From Paracoccaceae bacterium (GTDB lineage: Bacteria; Pseudomonadota; Alphaproteobacteria; Rhodobacterales; Rhodobacteraceae): a stretch of 13,529 bases of DNA. The notes under the pieces are model-generated. The model was given only the letters and a program-made list of their open reading frames with translations, did not search any database and was not told the DNA's origin. The position numbers and the translations under genes are program-made. The stretch is taken from assembly GCA_011523445.1 (NCBI GenBank), contig WTGT01000044.1:1-13529 (forward strand), written 5' to 3'. Positions 1 through 5,994 of this stretch are shown in pieces; positions within the stretch are counted from its first letter, which is position 1; every line of letters starts with the position of its first letter.

Positions 1-1
1 G

Positions 2-199
2 CTCTCTGATTCCGATCTGATGTTGACAAGAAGACTGCAACTGCCGACCTTCAGAGTCAAGGACATGATACTCATCAAAAGATTAACGCTGGTTCTAAAA
101 AATTCGGAAGTGAAGCGGTTATTTTATCCGGTATTTCCACCTGATCAGAATCCAGCGGACGTGATAAAATTCCTCGATTCAAGTCATATTGAGTCATGA
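2..199 (+). CDS. C-terminal end of a probable peroxiredoxin (AhpC/TSA family), 5' truncated by window edge
   Basis: Frame 2 is open from the first base to a TGA at 197-199 and encodes 65 residues that look like a real protein end. Residues 1-17 (LSDSDLMLTRRLQLPTF), the KRLTLVL strand at 26-32 and the YPVFPPDQNPADVIKFL tail at 42-58 closely resemble, from memory, the C-terminal half of thioredoxin-fold peroxiredoxins of the AhpC/TSA (redoxin) group. In those proteins a YPVFPPD segment precedes the last helix. Such enzymes reduce peroxides using a peroxidatic cysteine, which would lie upstream of this window and cannot be checked. The gene ends about 9 bases before a large inverted repeat and 196 bases before the chosen start of the GMP reductase gene, on the same strand. 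The family call is by recognition of sequence character only; the coding call itself is firmer than the function. Confidence 0.6.
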   Translation, partial: LSDSDLMLTRRLQLPTFRVKDMILIKRLTLVLKNSEVKRLFYPVFPPDQNPADVIKFLDSSHIES

Positions 200-204
200 A
201 TATA

Positions 205-249
205 TGACAATTTTTTGCAGGAATAAAAATTCCAAGCAAAAAATTGCCA
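205..249. repeat. AT-rich imperfect inverted repeat after the peroxiredoxin stop
   Basis: Outer arms CAATTTTTTGC (208-218) and GCAAAAAATTG (236-246) are perfect complements. Inner arms GGAAT (220-224) and ATTCC (229-233) are also perfect, closing a four-base AAAA loop. The arms are separated by one unpaired base on the left and two on the right. Two further pairs (205-206 with 248-249) form outside a mismatch. The stem is about 16 to 18 pairs. It is not a textbook intrinsic terminator: it is AT-rich, and the T and A runs lie inside the arms and not after them. It could be an mRNA 3'-end structure, a bidirectional transcription end, or a protein-binding palindrome. Confidence 0.75.
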
Positions 250-274
250 AATGTTGATTTCTGCACTTGATTTA

Positions 275-381
275 TTGCCCAAAAAAATATAGAGATAATT
301 TGCAAACGCGTTCGAGAGGACCAACTGCTTTTGGATAGCAAGTGCCTTATCGGTTTCTCTACTCGCCTTTGCCCAAAAAAA
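275..381 (+). repeat. Two copies of a 13-base direct repeat upstream of guaC
   Basis: The 13-mer TTGCCCAAAAAAA occurs at 275-287 and again at 369-381, 94 bases apart. The second copy lies just before the guaC ribosome-binding site. Seven of the 13 bases are an A run, so chance is possible in this AT-rich stretch. The shared TTGCCC makes it a candidate regulator site. Confidence 0.35.
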
Positions 382-386
382 GGATC

Positions 387-392
387 GAGGAA
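387..392 (+). promoter_or_regulatory. Shine-Dalgarno site that sets the guaC start
   Basis: GAGGAA at 387-392 sits just upstream of the ATG at 396; its GAGG core ends five bases before the start. An in-frame GTG 54 bases further upstream (342) would add 18 residues but has no good purine-rich site before it. The ATG is therefore the better start. Confidence 0.7.
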
Positions 393-395
393 CGT

Positions 396-1610
396 ATGAA
401 TAGTAAATCAACATCTTCCCTAAGCAGCAATGGTTCAGGTCCTTCCAAGGAAGGCACACCTGTACGGTATAACGATGTAAGTACTCTTGTTTCAAGGGAT
501 ATTAAGCTTGATTATGGCAATGTACTATTGGTACCGGGTAAAATGACAAGTGTTACCAGCCGAAAACTTGTGAACCTGATTTGCCGGATGGATTTTGAGC
601 GAACCGATGATTCGTATTATGAAGGTATTCCGATTATGGCTGCCAATATGGATGGTGTCGGCTCATTTGACATGGCTGATGCCTTGATCAGGCATCGGAT
701 ATTTACCTGTCTTGCAAAAATGCATTCCGAGGAAAACCTCGTCAAATTCTTTTCCGGAGATTCCCAGCGTCGTAATTATTGTGCGGTTACGGTAGGATTA
801 AGACACCAAGACAGGGAAAAGTTCAGACATGTGCATCAACGCTCCGGTCCAATCAAGTTTGCATGCCTGGACGTCGCCAACGGTCATACCCAACGGTTTG
901 TGAGTTTCCTGAAGGACTTCAGAAGCGAATTTCCCGATGTTGTCATCATTGCCGGAAATGTGGTCACTCCGGAACAGACCGAAATACTTGCCAAGGCTGG
1001 TGCCGATCTCGTGAAAGTGGGTATTGGCGGTGGCAGTGTTTGTGAAACCAGAATCAAGACCGGAGTAGGCTACCCACAATTTTCAGCCGTGCTGGAATGT
1101 GGTCAGGCAGCCCGTGAGGCAGGTGCCAGAATAGTAGCTGACGGTGGTTGTACTTGTCCCGGTGATGTAGCCAAAGCATTGGCCGCGGGTTCATCTTTCG
1201 TTATGCTGGGCGGTATGTTCGCCGGTCATGAAGAAGGAGGCGGCCGGATTATCACCAGGAGATTCAATACCGGTGAAATCAATGGCGATGGCAAACAGAT
1301 ATTGAAGGAATCCAGATTCGTAGAGTTCTACGGCATGAGTTCCCAAATTGCCAATGACAAGCATTTTGATGGTTTGCAGCCCTGGAAGACAAGTGAAGGT
1401 CGTGAGGTTCTCCTTCCTTTCAAACCATCCATTGATGAAACCGTACAGGATTTGCTCGGTGGTTTGCGGAGTACCTGTACCTATCTTGGAGCAGAAAATC
1501 TGGTTGATCTTCCCCAACAGGCAAAGTTTGTACAATGCCACGATACCCACAATCGGGTCTTCGAGGATTCCCCGATTTCCGATCACTCCATAAGCTCGAT
1601 GCTTATCTAA
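396..1610 (+). CDS. guaC: GMP reductase with N- and C-terminal extensions
   Basis: The predicted 404-residue enzyme converts GMP to IMP and ammonia with NADPH, in cytoplasmic purine interconversion. It matches the GuaC branch of the IMPDH/GMPR barrel family. Visible motifs are PIMAANMDGVG (79-89), CLDVANGH (157-164), AGNVVT (186-191), the catalytic loop VGIGGGSVCETRIKTGVGYPQ (catalytic Cys216), VADGGC (247-252), VMLGGMFAGHEEGGGRI (269-285) and FYGMSS (311-316). No CBS domains are present, which argues against IMP dehydrogenase. E. coli GuaC is 347 residues. This one has about 29 extra Ser-rich residues at the N-terminus, about 14 extra before FYGMSS (around residues 288-306) and about 13 extra at the C-terminus. 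The ATG at 396 is chosen for its GAGGAA site; a GTG at 342 is the alternative. The gene converges on adk and has no operon partner here. Confidence 0.88.
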   Translation: MNSKSTSSLSSNGSGPSKEGTPVRYNDVSTLVSRDIKLDYGNVLLVPGKMTSVTSRKLVNLICRMDFERTDDSYYEGIPIMAANMDGVGSFDMADALIRHRIFTCLAKMHSEENLVKFFSGDSQRRNYCAVTVGLRHQDREKFRHVHQRSGPIKFACLDVANGHTQRFVSFLKDFRSEFPDVVIIAGNVVTPEQTEILAKAGADLVKVGIGGGSVCETRIKTGVGYPQFSAVLECGQAAREAGARIVADGGCTCPGDVAKALAAGSSFVMLGGMFAGHEEGGGRIITRRFNTGEINGDGKQILKESRFVEFYGMSSQIANDKHFDGLQPWKTSEGREVLLPFKPSIDETVQDLLGGLRSTCTYLGAENLVDLPQQAKFVQCHDTHNRVFEDSPISDHSISSMLI

Positions 1611-1715
1611 GAAAGGTTATAGGTACCAAAGCACTTTTACTTTTTTGCCTGATAAACACCCTGTCAAGTGAATATTGCGGGCTATTGTGATTTGCTACCG
1701 ATAGGGATAGCTGGT
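1611..1715. other. Convergent intergenic region between guaC and adk
   Basis: These 105 bases separate the guaC stop from the adk stop. No GC-rich hairpin followed by a T run was found on either strand. A short T run (about 1639-1648) follows guaC with only a very weak AAAGCACTTT hairpin before it. A perfect six-base inverted repeat TAGCTG-GTT-CAGCTA (1708-1722) spans the adk stop but has no U tract on the minus strand. Transcription end points for both units are unresolved. Confidence 0.5.
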
Positions 1716-2357
1716 TCAGCTAGCCTGAATTGTTGCTTCAATTCGTTCTGAAATTTCCTCAATCGAACCGACGCTTGAAACATATTGCAACAATCCCGCA
1801 CGGTGGTAATAACCGGTCAGGGGAGCTGTTTTCTGATAGTATTCCAACAACCTCGTTCGGAAGGATTCTTCATTGTCATCCTTCCTTTGTATCAAATCAC
1901 TGCCACAGACATCACAGATGCCCTCAACCTTTGGTGGTTGATTGTTTTTGTGGAACATTGCTCCACAGTTGACACAGGAAAGCCTGCCGACAATTCGGTC
2001 AATCAATTGATCGACATCAACCGTAAGTTCGATGACCATGTCAACACTGGCACCTGCCTGGTCAAGTTGTTCCTCCAGTGAATCAGCCTGATTCAGGGTA
2101 CGGGGATATCCATCAAAAATAAAACCCGAATTCTTTGATTTTAATTTTTCCCTAATCAGGGAATTGATGATCTCGTCGGTTACCAGCTCGCCAGCATCCA
2201 TGATTTTGGCAACTTTTCGACCTATGTCGGAACCCGACTTGACTGCTTCCCTGAGCATGTCACCGGTGGAAAGTTGAACTAGGCCCAGATTTTTGACAAG
2301 TATCTTGGCCTGGGTTCCCTTTCCGGAGCCAGGTGGGCCAAGTAAAATCAGGTTCAT
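1716..2357 (-). CDS. adk: Adenylate kinase with zinc-type Cys4 LID
   Basis: This 213-residue enzyme catalyses ATP + AMP to 2 ADP. Motifs in order: P-loop GPPGSGKGT (7-15), AMP-binding LSTGDMLR (29-36), FDGYPRT (81-87) and the LID beginning at GRLSC (124-128). The LID carries CVNC (128-131) and CDVC (148-151), a four-cysteine set that in other long-form adenylate kinases binds a structural zinc. RTRLLEYYQKTAPL (167-180) is the conserved segment after the LID. The length is normal for the long form. The ATG overlaps the secY stop by four bases (ATGA), implying translational coupling. adk after secY is typical of alphaproteobacteria. Here it is the last gene of the unit, with no rpsM following. 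Confidence 0.96.
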   Translation of the reverse strand: MNLILLGPPGSGKGTQAKILVKNLGLVQLSTGDMLREAVKSGSDIGRKVAKIMDAGELVTDEIINSLIREKLKSKNSGFIFDGYPRTLNQADSLEEQLDQAGASVDMVIELTVDVDQLIDRIVGRLSCVNCGAMFHKNNQPPKVEGICDVCGSDLIQRKDDNEESFRTRLLEYYQKTAPLTGYYHRAGLLQYVSSVGSIEEISERIEATIQAS

Positions 2358-3703
2358 CTTAAACGAGCCTTTTTCTTTCGTTTACCACGAAGCCGTGACT
2401 TGTCAATCAAACCCTCGTATTGATGTGCCATCAAATGCGACTGGACTTGGCTTATGGTATCCATCGTTACCGAAACGACGATGAGTACCGATGTACCACC
2501 AAAGTAAAACGGTACTGCCAATTGGGCCCTGAGGATTTCGGGCAGGAGACAGACGGCTGAAAGATAGGCTGATCCCAATACAAGAATTCTGATAACAATG
2601 TGTTCAAGCAAATCAGCCGTGTTCTGCCCCGGGCGAACCCCCTTGATGAACCCATTCTGGTTCTTGAGGTTCTCGGCCACATCTTCGACCTTGAAGGACA
2701 CATTGAGGGTATAGAAATAGGCAAAGAAAACGATCATGACGACAAAGAAGGTCAGATAGAGTGGTTGACCAGGGCCAAAATAGGCCAGCAGAACCGACAT
2801 GAAGGTATTCGTGGAATTACCCGAAAATGTGGAAATGGTGGTTGGCAGCAACAGCAGCGAAGAAGCAAAAATCGGTGGTATGACTCCCGAAGGATTGATC
2901 TTGATCGGCAGATAGGAGGAACCACCTTGGAACACCCTGTTGCCCTGCTGACGTCTCGGGTAGTGAATCTGTATGCGCCTCAAAGCCCGTTCGATGAAGA
3001 CCACGAAGGTAATGGTCGCTATGACCATGAGGATGACACCGATGATGACCAGGGGTGAAAGGGAACCGGATCGCCCCTGACTGAAGAATTGGGCAAGAGC
3101 CGAGGGGATTTCGGCAATGATGCCGGTGAAAATGATCAATGAAATGCCATTTCCGATTCCTCTGGAGGTAATTTGCTCGCCCAACCACATCAGGAACATT
3201 GTGCCCCCAACCAGGGTAATGACACAGGCAATACGGAAGTACCAGCCCGGATCCAAGGCCAACTCACCGGTTTCGAGGCTAATGGCCAAACCATAGGCTT
3301 GGAATGTGGCAAGAAACACCGTCCCGTAACGGGTATATTGGTTGATTTTCTTACGCCCCTGCTCACCTTCCTTTTTCAATTGCTCAAGGCGGGGAACCAT
3401 GGCCACCATCAGTTGCATGATGATGGAGGCTGATATGTAGGGCATGATGCCAAGGGCAAAGATACCCATTCTGCCGATCGCACCACCTGTAAACATGTTG
3501 AGCATACCTCCCAGGCCGGTGGAGGCGGCATCGACAAATTCACGAAGAGCAACCGTATCGATACCCGGTACCGGTATGTAGGTACCAATTCGATAGACTA
3601 TCAGGAGCCCAAGGGCAAACAGTATTCTTTGCTTTAGTTCAGTAGCCTTGCTGAAAGAACTCCAACTTAGATTCGAGGCCATCTGTTCAGCAGCGGAAAC
3701 CAT
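2354..3703 (-). CDS. secY: Preprotein translocase subunit SecY
   Basis: SecY (449 residues; E. coli 443) is the channel-forming inner-membrane subunit of SecYEG, through which SecA or the ribosome passes proteins. About ten hydrophobic segments are visible, starting at RILFALGLLIVYRIGTYIPV (26-45). Family landmarks are the plug-region run MFTGGAIGRMGIFALGIMPYISASI (70-94), LGEQIT (174-179), RGIGNGISL (181-189), the cytoplasmic loop GVRPGQNT (355-362, Arg357 matching the essential arginine of E. coli), and FGGTS (401-405). The C-terminal tail is very basic (KSRLRGKRKKKARLR). AAGGA lies seven bases before the ATG; the next Met (residue 8) has no such site. The 111-base gap from rplO is unusually large for this unit and may carry its own promoter. 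Confidence 0.97.
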   Translation of the reverse strand: MVSAAEQMASNLSWSSFSKATELKQRILFALGLLIVYRIGTYIPVPGIDTVALREFVDAASTGLGGMLNMFTGGAIGRMGIFALGIMPYISASIIMQLMVAMVPRLEQLKKEGEQGRKKINQYTRYGTVFLATFQAYGLAISLETGELALDPGWYFRIACVITLVGGTMFLMWLGEQITSRGIGNGISLIIFTGIIAEIPSALAQFFSQGRSGSLSPLVIIGVILMVIATITFVVFIERALRRIQIHYPRRQQGNRVFQGGSSYLPIKINPSGVIPPIFASSLLLLPTTISTFSGNSTNTFMSVLLAYFGPGQPLYLTFFVVMIVFFAYFYTLNVSFKVEDVAENLKNQNGFIKGVRPGQNTADLLEHIVIRILVLGSAYLSAVCLLPEILRAQLAVPFYFGGTSVLIVVSVTMDTISQVQSHLMAHQYEGLIDKSRLRGKRKKKARLR

Positions 3704-3814
3704 TTAACCATCCTTTTGTTTCATGGGTAAGGGATAAATCTTCCCTCAATAGGAAGTAAATCAGAACCATAGTAATACTAATACTTATAATTTAGATTCC
3801 AAGTCAACAGGGGA
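3704..3814 (-). other. secY leader with two mutually exclusive hairpins
   Basis: This is the largest gap in the minus-strand unit. Two short perfect inverted repeats share bases. On the plus strand they are AGGGA (3730-3734) with TCCCT (3742-3746), and CTTCC (3740-3744) with GGAAG (3752-3756), each with a seven-base loop. Both cannot form at once. They lie about 27 to 53 bases upstream of the secY start. The stems are only five pairs, so stability is modest. A function is inference only. Confidence 0.35.
3778..3807 (-). promoter_or_regulatory. Possible internal promoter for secY-adk
   Basis: Read on the minus strand, TTGACT (3807-3802) and TATTAG (3783-3778) form a sigma-70-like pair with an 18-base spacer, beginning seven bases after the rplO stop. 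The -35 is close to consensus (5/6) and the -10 is moderate (4/6). The spacer and flanks are AT-rich, unlike the surrounding coding DNA. It would let secY and adk be transcribed apart from the ribosomal genes. Confidence 0.4.
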
Positions 3815-4270
3815 TCAGGAAGTTGTCAAGGATCCGCCGGTTTTGTTTATTGCCTCGATGGCAGCCTTGGATGCACCGGCAACCTCAATGTTTACCTTTG
3901 AGGTAATCTCGCCCTTGGCCAGTACTCTTATGCCATCGAGTGGACGCCTGACCAAACCACTTTTGATCAAAGTATCACTGTTGATCACTTCATCAGGATT
4001 CAGCTTGCCATTATCAATAAAGGCCTGAATATTTCCCAGATTCACAACGGAATAACTTTTTCGTGAAGGATTGTTGAAACCTCTTTTGGGCAATCTTTGA
4101 TAAATGGGCATCTGCCCGCCTTCAAATGACCCAAGTGCTACCCCAGATCTCGATTTCTGACCCTTGTGCCCACGCCCACAGGTCTTGCCCTTGCCGGAAC
4201 CGGGACCACGCCCCACCCTTTTGCGAGCCTTGGGGGTGAAAGTGTCGTCTTGCAACTCATGTAATTTCAT
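3815..4270 (-). CDS. rplO: Ribosomal protein L15
   Basis: L15 is a large-subunit protein that joins late in assembly and binds 23S rRNA. The 151-residue product has the typical Gly- and Lys-rich N-terminus RVGRGPGSGKGKTCGRGHKGQKSR (18-41), then GGQMPIYQRLPKRGF (51-65) and a C-terminal globular part. Two adjacent ATG codons compete (4273-4271 and 4270-4268). The second is chosen because AAGGAG lies six bases before it but only three before the first, and because family members commonly start MKL. It sits 43 bases downstream of rpmD, a gap with no visible structure. Confidence 0.95.
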   Translation of the reverse strand: MKLHELQDDTFTPKARKRVGRGPGSGKGKTCGRGHKGQKSRSGVALGSFEGGQMPIYQRLPKRGFNNPSRKSYSVVNLGNIQAFIDNGKLNPDEVINSDTLIKSGLVRRPLDGIRVLAKGEITSKVNIEVAGASKAAIEAINKTGGSLTTS

Positions 4271-4276
4271 CATCTT

Positions 4277-4282
4277 CTCCTT
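4277..4282 (-). promoter_or_regulatory. Shine-Dalgarno site deciding the rplO start
   Basis: AAGGAG (minus strand, 4282 to 4277) is three bases from the first ATG (4273) and six bases from the second (4270). The spacing favours the second, so the MM start would be an over-extension by one residue. Confidence 0.7.
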
Positions 4283-4313
4283 GCAGGCCCGTTCTATCCA
4301 GTCTGTTCACCAA

Positions 4314-4517
4314 TTATTTTGATGCCCGTTTTGTTTTTTCTTCAACGATTTCCACCATGTGGGGAATCTTGTGAACCATTCCCCTGATTGACGGAGTATC
4401 CTCAAGTTCCCTGACCCGATGCATCTTGTTCAATCCCAGACCCTTGAGAATGGCTTTTTGCTTGGCCTGACGTCTGATCGGTGACCCGATCTGCTTGACT
4501 ACAATTACTTTATTCAT
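4314..4517 (-). CDS. rpmD: Ribosomal protein L30
   Basis: L30 is a small large-subunit protein. The 67-residue product is slightly longer than E. coli L30 (59). It shows the family pattern VKQIGSPIRRQAKQKAILKGLGLNKMHRVRELEDTPSIRGMVHKIPHMVEI (8-58), with a short basic tail EEKTKRASK. AGGAG lies six bases before the ATG and is formed in part by the rpsE stop codon (TAGGAG). L30 is lost in some reduced alphaproteobacteria, so its presence argues against an extremely reduced genome. Confidence 0.95.
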   Translation of the reverse strand: MNKVIVVKQIGSPIRRQAKQKAILKGLGLNKMHRVRELEDTPSIRGMVHKIPHMVEIVEEKTKRASK

Positions 4518-4526
4518 GATAAACTC

Positions 4527-5072
4527 CTAGCCACCAGACGATTGAAGTTCGGGCTTGCGATTGATCTGTGATACTTTCAAATCCCTTCTACGGGCTACCT
4601 GCCTTGGACTGGAGATCTTCAGGAGGGCATCAATTGTTGCCCGTATCATGTTGTAGGGATTTTGAGATCCGATTGATTTGGCAACCACATCCTGAACCCC
4701 CAGCATTTCAAATACGGCACGCATTGGACCACCGGCAATAATACCCGTACCCGGGGGAGCGGTCCTGAGAACAACCTTGCCGGCACCATGAGATCCCTCC
4801 ATGTCGTGAAAAAGGGTTCTGCCTTGTTTCAGGGGTATTCGGTGAAGGCTTCTCTTGGCATTTTCAGTGGCTTTTCTGATTGCTTCCGGTACTTCCTTGG
4901 CCTTGCCCTTGCCAAAACCTACACGCCCATTCTGGTCGCCGACAACAACTAGTGCTGAAAAACCAAAGCGCTTACCACCCTTGACGGTCTTGGAAACACG
5001 ATTGATTGCTACCAACCGCTCTCCAAAATCGGGAGTGTCTTCCTTGGAACGCCTTTTTTCTTCTCGTGCCAT
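4527..5072 (-). CDS. rpsE: Ribosomal protein S5
   Basis: S5 lies at the mRNA entry side of the small subunit and affects decoding accuracy. The product is 181 residues (E. coli 166), with extra length at both ends. The N-terminal double-stranded RNA-binding part contains RVSKTVKGGKRFGFSALVVVGD (25-46), the loop where spectinomycin-resistance changes occur in E. coli. GRVGFGKGKAKEVPEAIRKA (49-68) and the C-terminal domain PPGTGIIAGGPMRAVFE (106-122) and GSQNPYNMIRAT (135-146) follow. AGGAG lies seven bases before the ATG and is made partly from the rplR stop (TAGGAG), ten bases upstream. Confidence 0.97.
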   Translation of the reverse strand: MAREEKRRSKEDTPDFGERLVAINRVSKTVKGGKRFGFSALVVVGDQNGRVGFGKGKAKEVPEAIRKATENAKRSLHRIPLKQGRTLFHDMEGSHGAGKVVLRTAPPGTGIIAGGPMRAVFEMLGVQDVVAKSIGSQNPYNMIRATIDALLKISSPRQVARRRDLKVSQINRKPELQSSGG

Positions 5073-5082
5073 CCATAGTCTC

Positions 5083-5442
5083 CTAAATCTGCAATCCGTT
5101 TGTTCGGGCAGAATCGGCCAACGCCTTTACCCGGCCATGATACATGTATCCACCCCGATCAAAATAGCATTTGCCAATGCCTGCCTTGAGGGCCCTTTCC
5201 GCAATGGTTGCGCCGATTTTTTCAGCTGCTGCCATATTGTAACCCTTGTCAATGCCGAGGTCCTTTTCCAGGGTTGATGCCGATGCTAGGGTTACTCCCT
5301 TCGAATCATCAATTACCTGAACACTGATATTCTTGTTCGAACGAAATACGGAAAGCCGGGGACGATCGGTACTGACAGTTTTCAATTGATGCCGTGTCCT
5401 TGATTTCCTTCGCTTGAAAAGTTCTTTTTTGCTGGTAGCCAT
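5083..5442 (-). CDS. rplR: Ribosomal protein L18
   Basis: L18 binds 5S rRNA, with L5, in the central protuberance. The product is 119 residues, the normal family length. It has the basic N-terminus KKELFKRRKSRTRHQL (5-20) and the family end FDRGGYMYHGRVKALADSAR (94-113). The frame stays open 93 bases further upstream, but those residues are read from inside rplF and do not look like L18. The ATG at 5442 is the right start. The site before it is weak: TAGGT, formed by the rplF stop eight bases upstream, so termination-reinitiation coupling with rplF is likely. Confidence 0.96.
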   Translation of the reverse strand: MATSKKELFKRRKSRTRHQLKTVSTDRPRLSVFRSNKNISVQVIDDSKGVTLASASTLEKDLGIDKGYNMAAAEKIGATIAERALKAGIGKCYFDRGGYMYHGRVKALADSARTNGLQI

Positions 5443-5450
5443 TTTCAAAC

Positions 5451-5984
5451 CTACTTCTTCTTGCCTACCTTGCGGTATACATATTCGTTGAGATACCTGA
5501 TACCCTTGCCTTTGTATGGTTCGGGTGGCCGCCATTTGCGGATATCTGCCGCAATCTTGCCAACAGCCTGGGGATCATTGCCCTCAATCACGATTCTGGT
5601 GTTGGACGGGGTCGTGATGGTGATTTCCTTGGGAACATCAATATTGACTTCATGACTAAGTCCCAGGGTCAGGTTCAATGAATTGCCCTTCATCTGGGCT
5701 CGATAGCCAACACCGTTGATTTGCAATTCCTTGGTGAAACCTTCGGTTACACCCTTGACACAATTGGCAATCATGGTTCTCGACATACCCCATTTCTGGC
5801 GACTCTTGATGTTGTTCTGCCTAGGCTTGACCTTAATCTGGTGATTGTCAATTTCCACCGAGATTTCATTTGGTATGGTGAAACTCAGGGTTCCCCTGGG
5901 TCCCTTGACAATGATCTCATGATCATCCAGTCTGGTCTCGACACTGGCAGGTATTTTTATCGGTAATTTCCCAATCCGGGACAT
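5451..5984 (-). CDS. rplF: Ribosomal protein L6
   Basis: L6 binds near the sarcin-ricin loop and factor-binding site of the large subunit. The product is 177 residues, identical to the common family length. MSRIGKLPIKIP opens the protein; VKGPRGTL (26-33) is in the first half, GVGYRAQMKG (91-100) in the middle, and the signature PEPYKGKGIRY (154-164) near the end. The frame extends 123 bases upstream into rpsH, but the ATG at 5984 has AGGAG seven bases before it and gives the canonical N-terminus. The rpsH stop contributes to that site (TAGGAG). Confidence 0.97.
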   Translation of the reverse strand: MSRIGKLPIKIPASVETRLDDHEIIVKGPRGTLSFTIPNEISVEIDNHQIKVKPRQNNIKSRQKWGMSRTMIANCVKGVTEGFTKELQINGVGYRAQMKGNSLNLTLGLSHEVNIDVPKEITITTPSNTRIVIEGNDPQAVGKIAADIRKWRPPEPYKGKGIRYLNEYVYRKVGKKK

Positions 5985-5994
5985 TTTAGTTCTC

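Larger units (their letters stand above)
200..395 (+). other. Intergenic region before guaC, AT-rich, contains repeats but no gene
   Basis: This 196-base stretch lies between the peroxiredoxin-like stop and the preferred ATG of guaC. It holds the inverted repeat at 205-249 and two copies of the 13-mer TTGCCCAAAAAAA (275-287 and 369-381). A weak sigma-70-like pair is present: TTGATT at 267-272 and TATAGA at 288-293, with a short 15-base spacer. I would not call it a promoter on this evidence. Open frames on the minus strand across this stretch have no recognisable protein character. No riboswitch or tRNA was recognised. Confidence 0.5.

Noticed and set aside
340..380. Possible purine riboswitch before guaC (GGTTTCTCTAC resembles the GTTTCTAC core)
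   Set aside because: No flanking P1 stem or paired P2/P3 loops could be found and the core is interrupted. The similarity is to a few bases only.
342..395. GTG start giving a GMP reductase 18 residues longer
   Set aside because: No Shine-Dalgarno site precedes 342, while GAGGAA precisely precedes the ATG at 396. The extra residues have no GuaC similarity.
75..495. Two minus-strand open frames (75-341 and 184-495) to the left of guaC
   Set aside because: They overlap the peroxiredoxin-like end, the palindrome and the guaC start, show no recognisable domain, and lack convincing ribosome sites. They are most likely shadows of AT-rich and coding DNA on the other strand.
1630..1725. Intrinsic terminator between guaC and adk
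   Set aside because: The T run near 1639-1648 has only a four-pair hairpin before it, and the TAGCTG/CAGCTA palindrome at 1708-1722 lacks a U tract on the adk side. Neither meets the pattern.
2600..3058. Plus-strand open frame of 152 codons inside secY
   Set aside because: It is antisense to strongly conserved secY membrane segments, and its composition (Asp, His, Gln, Gly runs) reflects the reverse of hydrophobic codons.
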